A stretch of 64,000 nt of DNA, taken from NCBI GenBank assembly GCA_051201675.1, contig CP179212.1, forward strand, positions 1,922,001 through 1,986,000. The letters are read 5' to 3'. Under the pieces are notes generated by a model, which saw nothing but the letters and a program-made list of their open reading frames with translations, was not told where the DNA came from and did not search any database. The translations under genes and the position numbers were made by a program. This DNA is from HTCC2207 sp002685195. Its GTDB lineage: Bacteria; Pseudomonadota; Gammaproteobacteria; Pseudomonadales; Porticoccaceae. Shown piece after piece: positions 47,781-57,078 of this stretch. The stretch's first letter is position 1; each line of letters starts with the position of its first letter.

Positions 47781-49412
47781 ATGAACACTTTTCTCATCTC
47801 ATTAGTTCTCAGTATCCTCGTATATTTAGGTGTTGGCTGGTATGCAGGCCGCAAGGTCAAAAATTTAGATGATTATTACGTAGCCGGGCGAAATGCGCCC
47901 ACTTTGCTTATCGTGGGTACTCTTGTTGCCAGTTTTTTAAGCACCAATGCGTTTCTTGGAGAAGTGGGCATGTCCTATCAAGGCCATGGTCCATTAATTA
48001 TCATCATGACTGGAGTTAACAGTCTGGGGTACGTAATAGGGGCGTTATTTTTCGGGCGCTATTTACGTCGTAGCCGCGCCCTTACTGTTCCTGAGTTCTT
48101 TGGGCAGCGCTTTCAGAGTCGACGCCTCCAAGCATTTGCCGGTCTTACTATTGTCATCGGTTTGACCTGTTACCTTCTTGCCGTCACCTGGGGTGTTTCT
48201 CTAATTGTCACTGAGGTAAGTGATATTTCATATACCACATCCATTATCATGGTATGGCTGGGTTATACAGCATTCACACTCTACTCTGGATCAAAAGGCG
48301 TCATACTTACAGACACCATTATGTTCGTGCTCTTCTCCACTGTAGCGCTGATTACTTTGTATTATATTGTTCAAGCAGGTGGAGGATGGGACTCGAGTTT
48401 AGAACAACTAGCAACTTACAAAGAAAAACCAGAGATAATTTCGTGGCATGGCGTTATCGGTCCCGACAGTACTTGGAAAACACCTGCAGAGGGACTAATT
48501 TGGGCTCTTATCCTAGGTGTCGCATGGGGTGTGGTAGTTGCAGTCAGTCCTTGGCAATCAAGCCGATACCTGATGGCAAAAAATGAGCATGTAGTCATCC
48601 GATCTGCCTGCGGTGCAGCAATGGCAGTTCTCCTTTTTTACCTTGTAATTACTTTCGGCGCGGCCGCAGTCAATCTTATCAACCCTAACATCGACCCACC
48701 TGAAAGCGCCTTAATTTGGGTTGCGATAAACATAATGCCCACTGTTTTAGGCGCTATGTTAGTGTGCGGTATTCTTGCAGCCGGCCTTTCTTCCGCCTCC
48801 ACATTTCTATCTCTTGTTGGATTTAGTGCCAGTAATGATATTTTTCAGCACTCTAATGACCCAAAGAAACAGTTGCGCTCTACACGATACACTATGATCG
48901 TCATGGGACTAATCATTGTCGTTCTTTGCCTAGTATTACCAACCAATATTTTTTGGATAACCTACTTTGCCGGACCAGTGTTCGCATCATCGTGGGGAGT
49001 GGTTGCTTTTATGAGTATTTGGAGTAAACGTATTACCGAAGCAGGCGCATTTTGGGGAATGGTCAGTGGATTCATGGGTAATGTTATTGCCAATTTGCTC
49101 ACACTTTTTGCAGGTGTAGACCTACCTGTTTACATGGATCCAATCCTTGTTGGAGGTGCCATCAGTTTAATTACAGTACTACTGGTTTCCGCCTCTGGAA
49201 GCGTTAGCCTTGAATCACAAAACTTTCGAGAACAATTACACAAAGCTCCAACGAACAATCAGAATTCACAGGAAATAGCACGAACATTGATCTGGCCAAA
49301 GATGATGATCATCACCGGAGTGATTGTTGTAGCGCTATTAATTAACTTTTATGCAAAACCATATGAAAACGCAATAACAAATTATGAGTTACGTGCTGGA
49401 GAACAATTATGA
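47781..49412 (+). CDS. sodium:solute symporter (SSS family)
   Basis: A 543-residue inner-membrane protein with about 13 hydrophobic segments. The first helix is followed by VGWYAGRKVKNLDDYYVAGRN, the SSS signature. The VVAVSPWQSSRYLMAKNE region (about 255-272) and the ILAAGLSSASTFLSLVGFSASND motif (about 330-352) are the substrate/Na+ region. It cotransports an organic solute with sodium; substrate not predictable. The stop overlaps the ATG of a 35-codon membrane peptide, suggesting a two-component carrier. Confidence 0.92.
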   Translation: MNTFLISLVLSILVYLGVGWYAGRKVKNLDDYYVAGRNAPTLLIVGTLVASFLSTNAFLGEVGMSYQGHGPLIIIMTGVNSLGYVIGALFFGRYLRRSRALTVPEFFGQRFQSRRLQAFAGLTIVIGLTCYLLAVTWGVSLIVTEVSDISYTTSIIMVWLGYTAFTLYSGSKGVILTDTIMFVLFSTVALITLYYIVQAGGGWDSSLEQLATYKEKPEIISWHGVIGPDSTWKTPAEGLIWALILGVAWGVVVAVSPWQSSRYLMAKNEHVVIRSACGAAMAVLLFYLVITFGAAAVNLINPNIDPPESALIWVAINIMPTVLGAMLVCGILAAGLSSASTFLSLVGFSASNDIFQHSNDPKKQLRSTRYTMIVMGLIIVVLCLVLPTNIFWITYFAGPVFASSWGVVAFMSIWSKRITEAGAFWGMVSGFMGNVIANLLTLFAGVDLPVYMDPILVGGAISLITVLLVSASGSVSLESQNFREQLHKAPTNNQNSQEIARTLIWPKMMIITGVIVVALLINFYAKPYENAITNYELRAGEQL

Positions 49413-49516
49413 GCGGAGAAATGTTACTTGCCATAGGTTACGGGTCAATGATGATACTAGGAGGGTTACTCGTATGGTGGGACCTTTATAAGCCCAATGA
49501 TGATTCTTCTGATTGA
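49409..49516 (+). CDS. 35-residue single-span membrane peptide overlapping the symporter gene
   Basis: The ATG overlaps the symporter stop in the ATGA arrangement typical of translational coupling. The product is hydrophobic from about residue 5 to 24 (MLLAIGYGSMMILGGLLVWW) and then hydrophilic (DLYKPNDDSSD), a clear single-span peptide with a charged tail. Some SSS carriers have small partner subunits; by position this could be one. I do not recognise the sequence. Confidence 0.72.
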   Translation: MSGEMLLAIGYGSMMILGGLLVWWDLYKPNDDSSD

Positions 49517-49566
49517 TTAAATTATGCCAGCCCTTTTGCTAAAAACTCTGTTGGTTGTTCGACCGA

Positions 49567-51228
49567 TTAGTTGGGTGTATAAACATATTCATCACCTTCC
49601 TCAAATTCTTCTGCTAGCGTTTTATCAACCATTACCGACATTTGAGTCGTAGCAGGGTAAAGGGTTGTCACCGCATTTGCTTGATGATCAACCAACAACG
49701 CATTTAATTCTTTTACCTTATCTGGACGGACTGTGGCTAGATTATTTTGCTCTGTTGGGTCCTTTGCTAAATCAAACAACCAATACTGTAATCCATCGGT
49801 GGGTCTGTCATTAACCTGTAGCTTCCAGTCCCCGTGCCGCACGACCTGATAATGCCCATTCTGCCAAAACAGCGTTTCTCGATCCCAACTTTGGTCGCCC
49901 TGCCTCGTTACCAAAGGCAGTAAGTTTACGCCATCTATCTCTGCAGCCTTTGACTGCGTAGCAGCTGCTGCTGCCAAAGTTGGCATTACATCAATGTGCG
50001 CTATAGGCGTGTCTACTACCATGCCAGCAGCAATTTTAGTGGGCCATCTAATCATCATAGGGACCCGCAGCCCCCCTTCAAACATGGTGATTTTCCAACC
50101 CCTAAAAGGCTGATTAACCTCAGGAATACCAATATAACCCGCACCACCATTATCGCTAGTAAACATGACCAATGTATTATCTGCCAACCCTTCCTGATCA
50201 AGAGTATCTAGGACTCGGCCAACACTTCGGTCAATCGCTCTAATCATTGCGGCATAAACGCGTTTACGGTGGGGCTGTATATCGCCCACCGCGTCATAAT
50301 CTTCTCGGGTAGCCTGTAGTGGCGTGTGGGGGCCCCAATGTGCAAGATAAAGAAAGAAAGGTCTGTTCTTGTTAGCCTTGATGACATTAATAGACTCGTC
50401 CGTCCAGTAATCAGTCAAATACCCCTTGGGTTTAAACCTATCGTCATCTCCTGAATTGAAGGAGTTCGAATAAGTCATGGCTTTCCATAAAAATTTATCT
50501 ATCGGATCAAAAGGTATTTTTGCGTTTACTACATTCAGGTCATCTTCAGGAAGGTACAGTCCACTTGTCATTAGTAAACTATCATCAAATCCCTGCTCGT
50601 GGGGCGCCATACCATTGTCATTACCAAGATGCCATTTACCGATGTGTGCTGTGTAATAACCAGAATCTTTTAACGTTTCTGCGATCGTAATTTCTTCCGG
50701 CAGCAGGCCCTTTAGTTCGTAGGGTGGTTGATTAGCTTCCATTGCCTCATCATAAAAACTTGGCGGTCGATTATTATCCATACCACCGCTAATAAGCGAG
50801 ACTGCCTTTCCCATCCCCGCGGGGGTTGGGGTAAATTCAAAACCCGTACGAGTAGGATAACGACCAGTCATCATCATGGCTCTGGAAGGTGCGCAGGTGC
50901 TGGCCCCAGAGTAAGACTGATTAAAAACAGCACCCTCTTTGGCTAGACGATCGATACTGGGGGTTTGAACAATACCGCCCCCAAAGGTTGAAATATCGTT
51001 ATAACCCAAATCATCAGCAACAATAAGAATAATATTAGGCGGACGCTCTAGGCTGGTAGTCGTGCTCGCACTTGGCCCTTTTTTCCAAGGTATATCTCGC
51101 GGTTCAGAGACCTCTATTGAAGAGAATCGATACTCAATCACTCCGAGTAATATTTCCACACGAAAACTCCAGCCAATCGACGCTGTTAAAATGATTAGCG
51201 CGACCATGATTGCTAGAGTTTTTTTCAT
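49567..51228 (-). CDS. type I arylsulfatase, membrane-anchored or exported
   Basis: A 553-residue sulfatase with a long N-terminal hydrophobic segment (about 6-30) acting as signal or anchor. Metal-site Asp72-Asp73 is in IVADDLGYNDIS. The formylglycine motif CAPSR is at 112-116, where Cys112 must be oxidised by an FGE or anSME enzyme not in this window. HIGKWHLGN and FTSDNGGAGY follow. Substrates are sulfate esters, in marine bacteria often of algal polysaccharides. It follows a 227-residue unknown exported protein by 42 bases on the same strand. Confidence 0.93.
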   Translation of the reverse strand: MKKTLAIMVALIILTASIGWSFRVEILLGVIEYRFSSIEVSEPRDIPWKKGPSASTTTSLERPPNIILIVADDLGYNDISTFGGGIVQTPSIDRLAKEGAVFNQSYSGASTCAPSRAMMMTGRYPTRTGFEFTPTPAGMGKAVSLISGGMDNNRPPSFYDEAMEANQPPYELKGLLPEEITIAETLKDSGYYTAHIGKWHLGNDNGMAPHEQGFDDSLLMTSGLYLPEDDLNVVNAKIPFDPIDKFLWKAMTYSNSFNSGDDDRFKPKGYLTDYWTDESINVIKANKNRPFFLYLAHWGPHTPLQATREDYDAVGDIQPHRKRVYAAMIRAIDRSVGRVLDTLDQEGLADNTLVMFTSDNGGAGYIGIPEVNQPFRGWKITMFEGGLRVPMMIRWPTKIAAGMVVDTPIAHIDVMPTLAAAAATQSKAAEIDGVNLLPLVTRQGDQSWDRETLFWQNGHYQVVRHGDWKLQVNDRPTDGLQYWLFDLAKDPTEQNNLATVRPDKVKELNALLVDHQANAVTTLYPATTQMSVMVDKTLAEEFEEGDEYVYTPN

Positions 51229-51270
51229 ACGGCGTTCCTTATTTTAGAAATATTATGAACCTGTTGCTAC

Positions 51271-51954
51271 CTACCAAATTTTATAACGAGGCCCTCTTTG
51301 CTTGGGCTTTTTGTATGCCTCAGGTAGTGAACAAATTCTGTCCATGCGAGTGATGCTACCATCGGCATATTCCCACACCAGTTGTTCACCTTCCCTGTAA
51401 CGCTTAACAACAACCGGCCCCCAACCAAACACATGAAAATCCAGCACTCCTTCATTCCACTTCACACCAGCAGATGTGCGCGGGCAATATTCTCTCTCAC
51501 CAATGGTAAAAAGAACCGCACCTTCAGTATCGTTTGAAGTCAAGCCACCAGAGCTGTTTGGCCCTGCATCATGGATAATCCCCGCAGCGGTTACCACTAC
51601 CCGCGAGCCACATTGCTCAACCCGTTCAATATGACCTACCTTACCGGTCACAGCTTTCCATAACCCCCTAATATCATCTGCTTGCTCTGTTAGAGGCTCT
51701 GTGCACTCTGCCAAAATCGGCATAGGAAAATGGTCATAACCACAATCGGGCGTGTTCCCTTTGGGAATATCTGCGGCTAACTTAGCACTCCCATCGAGGA
51801 TGGGTAGTTCACAGTAATCAATTTGACTGCCATCCCCGGAGAGGACCAGAGGATTAATCGTCAACGGCGGTCTGTTTGAGAAATATAGCTGCCAAAACCC
51901 CAAACTGAAAAGCAGCAGTAATCCCACTAATATTACTGCAATAATCTTTTTCAT
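51271..51954 (-). CDS. membrane-anchored Cys-rich protein of unknown function
   Basis: A 227-residue protein with an N-terminal hydrophobic segment (about 5-25) and a periplasmic part with seven Cys (for example in QIDYCELPIL, TPDCGYDH, ILAECTE, EQCGSR, REYCPR and DRICSLP), which suggests disulfides. I do not recognise a family. It is upstream of the arylsulfatase in the same direction with 42 bases between, so the two are likely cotranscribed. The upstream 322-base gap is shared with a divergent DUF305-type gene. Confidence 0.78.
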   Translation of the reverse strand: MKKIIAVILVGLLLLFSLGFWQLYFSNRPPLTINPLVLSGDGSQIDYCELPILDGSAKLAADIPKGNTPDCGYDHFPMPILAECTEPLTEQADDIRGLWKAVTGKVGHIERVEQCGSRVVVTAAGIIHDAGPNSSGGLTSNDTEGAVLFTIGEREYCPRTSAGVKWNEGVLDFHVFGWGPVVVKRYREGEQLVWEYADGSITRMDRICSLPEAYKKPKQRGPRYKIW

Positions 51955-52276
51955 AATCTAATGCATCACTGACTTGGTTATTTGTAATTATTAGACTTTT
52001 GCATATTGGCACTACTAATGTCAATATATTTTGAGCGGTTGCCTGCTGTTAGATTTAAAAATTATTACCACTGACAATCTGTGGTGTTAAAACAAGTGGT
52101 TAGGCAACTTTTTCTCTCGATATTGGATGGCTTCACAATATTCATGAAATTATGCCTATATACTCTGCCCGCAATTAATAATAAGGTGACTGGAACCGCC
52201 AACATTTAATTACAATTACTCTTAAATAGTAGTTTAAACCTAAATATACCGATATCCGAGGAGCGCTAGTTTATAC
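51955..52276. other. 322-base intergenic region between divergent genes
   Basis: AT-rich sequence with no gene that I can support. A TATATACT that could act as a -10 toward the plus strand is near 52157. A GAGGAG ribosome-like site is rather far (about 13 bases) from the ATG at 52277. No palindrome or repeat was noted. Confidence 0.5.
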
Positions 52277-54721
52277 ATGAGACATTACAATATTTTGATA
52301 AAAAAAATGGCCGTAGCCACTTTTATTGCTGTATCAAGTACTTGGGTATTTGCTTCCATAGAGAAAATTAACGCTCCCATAGTCCAGCCCGGCGCACCCG
52401 GCCAGCCATCACAAGCTCTGGACGCTGACACTGCAATAGCTATTGCTGATTCATCCTACAGCTCCGCCGATGTCCATTTCATGCAAGGAATGATTCTTCA
52501 TCATCACCAAGCACTATTAATGTCACGCCTTGCATCTGACAGGACAAATAATGAAAACGTTTTAGATCTTGCTGGCCGCATAGACGTTTCTCAAGACGAT
52601 GAAATAACGCTTATGCAAGATTGGCTAAAAGAACGATCTGAGATGGTGCCTGACCCTGCAGATCATCATTCAGGACAAATGGGCCACGGCATGGTCGGCA
52701 TGGCTACTGAAGAGCAAATGACAAACTTAGCAAACTCAAAAAGTATAAACTTTGATGAGCTATTTCTAAGCTTGATGATCACCCATCATGATGGGGCCAT
52801 TAAAATGGTCAAGGAGTTACGAGATCAGCCAGGGTCAGCCTATGACCCATTACTAAATGAATTTGTTTCAGATGTAGCTAATGATCAAGCAGTTGAAATC
52901 GAACGCATGAATGAACTACTAGTAGGTCTTTCTAGCGATCCTCGGGCAGGTTTAGCGCCCGGACTTTTCGACGCTGAAGAAGCAATTCTGAATCTAGAGC
53001 TAGTCGTCTCTCAGCGCAAGCCACCAGGCTTTTATGATCCCAATAATCCAGCAGCTCGTGGCGCGGCCGCTCTAGAAAATGAAGTAGATGAAGAGGACAA
53101 GCCCAAGACAACCCAGAAGTCAGCGAATGCCCTACGCTATCCTATGCTTAGTTTTTCTAATACTGACATGGCTTTTAGTGATGATCTTCTCGTCACTGGA
53201 AGCTACCACGGGTTTAATATGTATCAGCTTAAAGACTCTGGTATCCCGAACTTAGTTTCTTCGGTTGTCTGTCCTGGGGGTCAAGGTGACGTATCCATAG
53301 TGGGCGATCTACTGATTATGTCAGTAGAACAAACACGTGGTCGTCTAGACTGTGGTTTACAAGGTGTGAGTGAGGATATAAGCGATGAACGTTTCCGCGG
53401 TATTCGCATATTCAACATCTCTGACATCACAAACCCCATCCAAGTTGGTGCTGTACAAACCTGCCGCGGCTCACACACCCACTCAGTGGTTTCTGGCCCA
53501 GACGCCGATGGTAAAATACTAGTCTATAACTCGGGTACATCCAGCGTTCGAAAAGAAGAAGAATTAGAAAACTGTATCGATGGCACTCCGGGGGATGATC
53601 GCACTGCCCTATTTCGCATTGATGTGATTGAAATTCCTGTGGATGATCCTTCAAAATCCCGCATCATCGATAGCCCAACGGTATTCGCAGATCCTGAAAC
53701 CGGAGCGCTTGCCGGCCTTTGGCGCGGTGGTGATCACGGGGATGATACTCAAGAAACGTACCGCACAGACCAGTGTCATGATATTACCGTCTTTCCAAGT
53801 GCAAATTTAGCTGCCGGCGCATGCTCTGGCAATGGCATTCTATTTGACATAACTGATCCACGAAAACCGACCAGAATCGATGCAGTAACAGATGCTGGCT
53901 TTGCCTACTGGCATTCGGCAACCTTTAATAATGATGGGACTAAGATACTCTTTACCGATGAGTGGGGTGGCGGTGGCCGAGCCCGCTGCCGTGCTTGGGA
54001 CCCAATAACTTGGGGTGCTGATGCCATCTATGACATCGTTGACCAAAAACTAGAATTTAAAGGCAATTATAAAATCCCAGCGCCACAGCTAGAGACGGAA
54101 AATTGTGTTGCTCATAACGGGTCTATTATTCCGGTACCTGGACGAGATATTTTTATACAGGCCTGGTACCAAGGTGGAATCTCGGTGATCGACTTTACCG
54201 ACTCAACTAATCCAATAGAAATTGCCTATTTCGATCGTGGGCCAATCCATGAAAAAGAACTACTAACCGGCGGATTTTGGTCGGTTTATTATTACCAAGG
54301 CGCTATCTACGGCACTGAAATAGCTCGCGGCTTAGATGTATTAAAGTTATTACCCAGCGAGTTCTTGAGTGCTAATGAAATAGCAGCTGCGGCATTAGCC
54401 TATCCAGCTATGGGTCCAAGTAAATTATTCAATCCACAACAACAAATTCCAATGGCATGGCCAGATATGCCCATTGTAGCCAGTGCTTATGTGGACCAAT
54501 TTGAACGTGCCAAAGCTATATCATCAGTCACTGCAGACAATGTCCGACAGCTACTCTCACAGCTAGCTGAGCTTATAAAGACAAATAAATCATCTAAGGT
54601 TGGAGAGGTGATTTCTAGCATTAAAAAAGAAATGAAAAGTGTTACTGCAGACCAAACCACTGTTGATCGTTTCCAACGGACACTAGAGGGAATTGCATCT
54701 CAGTCACTAGCATCTATCTAA
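52277..54721 (+). CDS. exported DUF305 + LVIVD-repeat (beta-propeller-like) protein
   Basis: An 814-residue exported protein with signal peptide (about residues 1-26). The DUF305 region (about 50-215) holds two His-rich helices, VHFMQGMILHHHQALLMS (66-83) and LMITHHDGAIKM (167-178), a four-helix-bundle metal-binding pattern. From about 285 to 690 follow repeats of the LVIVD type, seen as fNISDitNPiqvg-like and FDITDPRKPTRID-like motifs, likely a beta-propeller with several Cys (for example DQCHDI, AACSGN). A helical C-terminus follows. Proteins of this pair occur in marine bacteria; function unknown, metal binding probable. Confidence 0.85.
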   Translation: MRHYNILIKKMAVATFIAVSSTWVFASIEKINAPIVQPGAPGQPSQALDADTAIAIADSSYSSADVHFMQGMILHHHQALLMSRLASDRTNNENVLDLAGRIDVSQDDEITLMQDWLKERSEMVPDPADHHSGQMGHGMVGMATEEQMTNLANSKSINFDELFLSLMITHHDGAIKMVKELRDQPGSAYDPLLNEFVSDVANDQAVEIERMNELLVGLSSDPRAGLAPGLFDAEEAILNLELVVSQRKPPGFYDPNNPAARGAAALENEVDEEDKPKTTQKSANALRYPMLSFSNTDMAFSDDLLVTGSYHGFNMYQLKDSGIPNLVSSVVCPGGQGDVSIVGDLLIMSVEQTRGRLDCGLQGVSEDISDERFRGIRIFNISDITNPIQVGAVQTCRGSHTHSVVSGPDADGKILVYNSGTSSVRKEEELENCIDGTPGDDRTALFRIDVIEIPVDDPSKSRIIDSPTVFADPETGALAGLWRGGDHGDDTQETYRTDQCHDITVFPSANLAAGACSGNGILFDITDPRKPTRIDAVTDAGFAYWHSATFNNDGTKILFTDEWGGGGRARCRAWDPITWGADAIYDIVDQKLEFKGNYKIPAPQLETENCVAHNGSIIPVPGRDIFIQAWYQGGISVIDFTDSTNPIEIAYFDRGPIHEKELLTGGFWSVYYYQGAIYGTEIARGLDVLKLLPSEFLSANEIAAAALAYPAMGPSKLFNPQQQIPMAWPDMPIVASAYVDQFERAKAISSVTADNVRQLLSQLAELIKTNKSSKVGEVISSIKKEMKSVTADQTTVDRFQRTLEGIASQSLASI

Positions 54722-54756
54722 GCTGTGACTGAGAGCAAATGTTTTTCGAGATTAGG

Positions 54757-55245
54757 TTAGGATGCAGGCTGTGATTTTAACCATCTTATCTGCAAGATTA
54801 ATCCAACCAAATAGATAATTAAAAATGCCAAATGAAACTTCAGAATAAGGGGATCCTCAAATGAATCCACAAACGGGTCCCCAATTGGCAGGCGCCTTAA
54901 GAAATCAGTAATTGCGGGTATCATATGAAACAGTAGCGTACTGGTGTAACCCAAGGCCTGAAAATACTTGGAGAAGCCACCAAATAGCGTGAACTTTTCC
55001 ATCACAATCCCACCAGCAACTGCCACTAACGTTAGTACACCCAACCAGTGTGCTATACCAAAACCACCTTGGTTGTATATCGCCAAAGACGACCCAGCGA
55101 CAAAAATAGTAATGTACACATAAAGCCTTCCAGGCAAGTGCTCCATAGATATTACTTTATGGTGGCGCAACGTATAAAACGCAGTTACCAGTGCAAACAC
55201 ACCAAATATGGTATGAAACCAACCTAACAATGTCATCTCAGGCAT
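54757..55245 (-). CDS. DUF2306-like membrane protein
   Basis: A 162-residue protein with about four to five hydrophobic helices. The pattern of a His in helix 1 (GWFHTIFGVFALV), then HHK and GRLYVYIT, then GIAHWLGVLTLVAV, and LFHMIPA later resembles small integral proteins of the DUF2306 type, possibly cytochrome-like. This family call is tentative. It follows an MDR oxidoreductase on the same strand by 38 bases and likely shares its transcript. Confidence 0.65.
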   Translation of the reverse strand: MPEMTLLGWFHTIFGVFALVTAFYTLRHHKVISMEHLPGRLYVYITIFVAGSSLAIYNQGGFGIAHWLGVLTLVAVAGGIVMEKFTLFGGFSKYFQALGYTSTLLFHMIPAITDFLRRLPIGDPFVDSFEDPLILKFHLAFLIIYLVGLILQIRWLKSQPAS

Positions 55246-55283
55246 AATTATTCTCTTAAGTTCGCGAATTTAAAAATTCTATT

Positions 55284-56420
55284 TTATTTGTGAGGGTTTA
55301 CTAAATACTTCGCCCCAGTACCTTGCTTTGCGTAGGCCTTGATAATCTCAGGATTTAACATCTCCTCAAAGGAAATCTCTTGAGTGTAGTGACTGGCGAA
55401 AGTCGTTTTAATTTCACTCGCAACACGCGCTCGCATCTGTCCAAAGCGCTCCATTCCGATTCGTCCAATCATAGGTGTTAATAACCAGCCACCAAGTCCC
55501 CACTGCATTCCAAATGATCTGTTTAAAATCGTCGGTGATTGGTCTAGGCCACCATAGATATAAACTTGCTTATAGGTGTCTGAACCGTAACGGCTATATT
55601 CTGTAGCCGTTGCATTAGCAGCAACCTCCATTGCCGCTAGAATCTGACCCGGAAGCTTACCCTCATTGCCACCACCGGTTGCATCAAATGCCAAGGTAGC
55701 ACCTGTGGCTATTAACGCTGCTACTAGATCTTTGGTAAAACTCTCATCACTGGTATTTACCACATACTCTGCACCGAGATTCTTAAGCACGTCGACGTGC
55801 TCGGCCTTACGTACAATGTTAACAAGAGGAATACCATCATCCTTACAAATTTTAACCAACATTTGACCAAGGTTTGACGCTGCTGCAGTGTTTACAATTG
55901 CTGTATGGTTTTCCATTTTCATGGTTTCAACAAAAGCTAGGGCCGTTAGCGGGTTTACAAATGAAGACGCGGCCTCCGCGGATGTTGTATTGTCATCCAT
56001 TACTAAACAGCTACTGGCAGGTACACAACGGTACTGTGAGTACATAGCGCCACCAGCTACTCCGACGGTCTTGCCTATCATGTCTTTGGCATTTGCTCCG
56101 GCATCGATAATAACACCAGAACCCTCATTACCTGCCTGCATAGGCTGGTCTAATCGCGGTGTCATCGCTTTCATCAGAGCAGGACGCACTTTCATTGAGG
56201 CGACAGTATCATCACCAGAACCTGAAACAGTCAAACTGTCTAGATCGGCAGCGAAGGTTGTCAGCAAAGCCAAATCTGATGGGTTGATTGGCGCAGCCTC
56301 CACCTTAATTAATACTTCATTTTCTGACGGCGTTGGTATTGCTACAGTAGCAATTGAGATTGTTATATCTCCTGCACTGGTTACTGTGGAGATTATCTCT
56401 CTCGAAGTTTGTTCTGACAT
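55284..56420 (-). CDS. zinc-less MDR oxidoreductase (quinone-reductase-like)
   Basis: A 378-residue medium-chain dehydrogenase/reductase. The N-terminal GroES-like domain shows VEAAPINPSDLALL and GNEGSGVIIDAG. The nucleotide-binding part has TAAASNLGQMLVKICK (the dinucleotide loop is somewhat atypical) and TLAFDATGGG. The catalytic and structural zinc Cys/His sets are absent, as in quinone reductase and enoyl-reductase groups. A divergent HxlR regulator with an N-terminal Cys shares an inverted-repeat operator, suggesting induction by electrophiles such as quinones or aldehydes. AAGGG lies before the ATG. Confidence 0.85.
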   Translation of the reverse strand: MSEQTSREIISTVTSAGDITISIATVAIPTPSENEVLIKVEAAPINPSDLALLTTFAADLDSLTVSGSGDDTVASMKVRPALMKAMTPRLDQPMQAGNEGSGVIIDAGANAKDMIGKTVGVAGGAMYSQYRCVPASSCLVMDDNTTSAEAASSFVNPLTALAFVETMKMENHTAIVNTAAASNLGQMLVKICKDDGIPLVNIVRKAEHVDVLKNLGAEYVVNTSDESFTKDLVAALIATGATLAFDATGGGNEGKLPGQILAAMEVAANATATEYSRYGSDTYKQVYIYGGLDQSPTILNRSFGMQWGLGGWLLTPMIGRIGMERFGQMRARVASEIKTTFASHYTQEISFEEMLNPEIIKAYAKQGTGAKYLVNPHK

Positions 56421-56474
56421 ACTGATTTACCCTTGTTGGTTTGTTATCTAAGACGAATTTGTTTTTTTCGGTCG

Positions 56475-56525
56475 GTATGATATATTGACTACAGTGTTTT
56501 TAACAAGTAGACAATATAATCATAC
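56475..56525. promoter_or_regulatory. long inverted repeat in the divergent promoter, likely HxlR operator
   Basis: Left arm GTATGATATATTGACTAC (56475-56492) and right arm GTAGACAATATAATCATAC (56507-56525) are near-perfect inverted copies (17 of 19 positions when one base is inserted), with a 14-base spacer. Each arm alone has outer GTA...TAC symmetry, so there may be two operators about three helical turns apart. A TATAAT (56515-56520) toward the regulator lies within the right arm. Toward the oxidoreductase, TTGTTA and TATATC lie 16 bases apart on the minus strand. Confidence 0.65.
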
Positions 56526-56544
56526 TGGTATACAAAAACAAACC

Positions 56545-56907
56545 ATGACTAAATGTTCACGCCCGTTGGTAAACGCTTTAAAAAGCCCCGTGGTAAATGC
56601 TTTAAAGTTGATCGGTGGTAAATGGAAACTTGCCATCATCTATAACCTGCAGGGCGACCCTGTCAGATTTGGCGAGCTAAAGCGAACGTTATCACCTATT
56701 ACTCAGCAAATGTTGACTAAACAGCTGCGAGAGCTTGAACGGGATTTATTAATTCATCGCAGAGTGTTTGAGGTAATCCCACCAAAAGTTGAGTATTCTT
56801 TAACAGAGTTTGGCCAATCTTTTATGCCTGTGATGGAATCACTATGCAGATGGAGCACGGAAAATAAAGACCTTATGCAAACTCTCTCTGAGGACATTAA
56901 GCAGTAG
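56545..56907 (+). CDS. HxlR-family transcriptional regulator
   Basis: A 120-residue winged-helix protein, normal for HxlR/MarR-like regulators. Core: NALKLIGGKWKLAIIYNL, FGELKRTLSPITQQMLTKQLRELERDLLIHR and VEYSLTEFGQSFMPVMESLCRW. Cys4 (MTKCSRP) near the N-terminus sits where YodB- and HypR-type redox/electrophile sensors carry their reactive Cys. The ATG at 56545 is chosen because earlier in-frame starts fall inside the operator. It is divergent from the MDR oxidoreductase, its likely target. Confidence 0.9.
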   Translation: MTKCSRPLVNALKSPVVNALKLIGGKWKLAIIYNLQGDPVRFGELKRTLSPITQQMLTKQLRELERDLLIHRRVFEVIPPKVEYSLTEFGQSFMPVMESLCRWSTENKDLMQTLSEDIKQ

Positions 56908-56920
56908 TTGTCAGAAACTC

Positions 56921-57067
56921 TTACAGCTTTCTGATCTCATTTTTTAAATTACCCAAGGCCACTGTAGCGAGTATCGGTATTAACCACCAACTATCGCTCG
57001 CACTGATTGCTGAGACCAGTATTGCTGCGGCCCAAAGTAATGCTTGGCTAATCATTAGCTTGCTCAT
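56921..57067 (-). CDS. 48-residue two-span membrane peptide
   Basis: The ATG at 57067 has an AGGAGTTATAGG ribosome site directly upstream. The product has two hydrophobic segments (about 4-19 and 24-38, separated by a short SASDSWW turn) and a basic tail (LKNEIRKL). It starts 11 bases after the HTH regulator's stop on the same strand, making a three-gene cassette with the membrane protein further upstream. No family recognised. Confidence 0.75.
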   Translation of the reverse strand: MSKLMISQALLWAAAILVSAISASDSWWLIPILATVALGNLKNEIRKL

Positions 57068-57078
57068 CCTATAACTCC

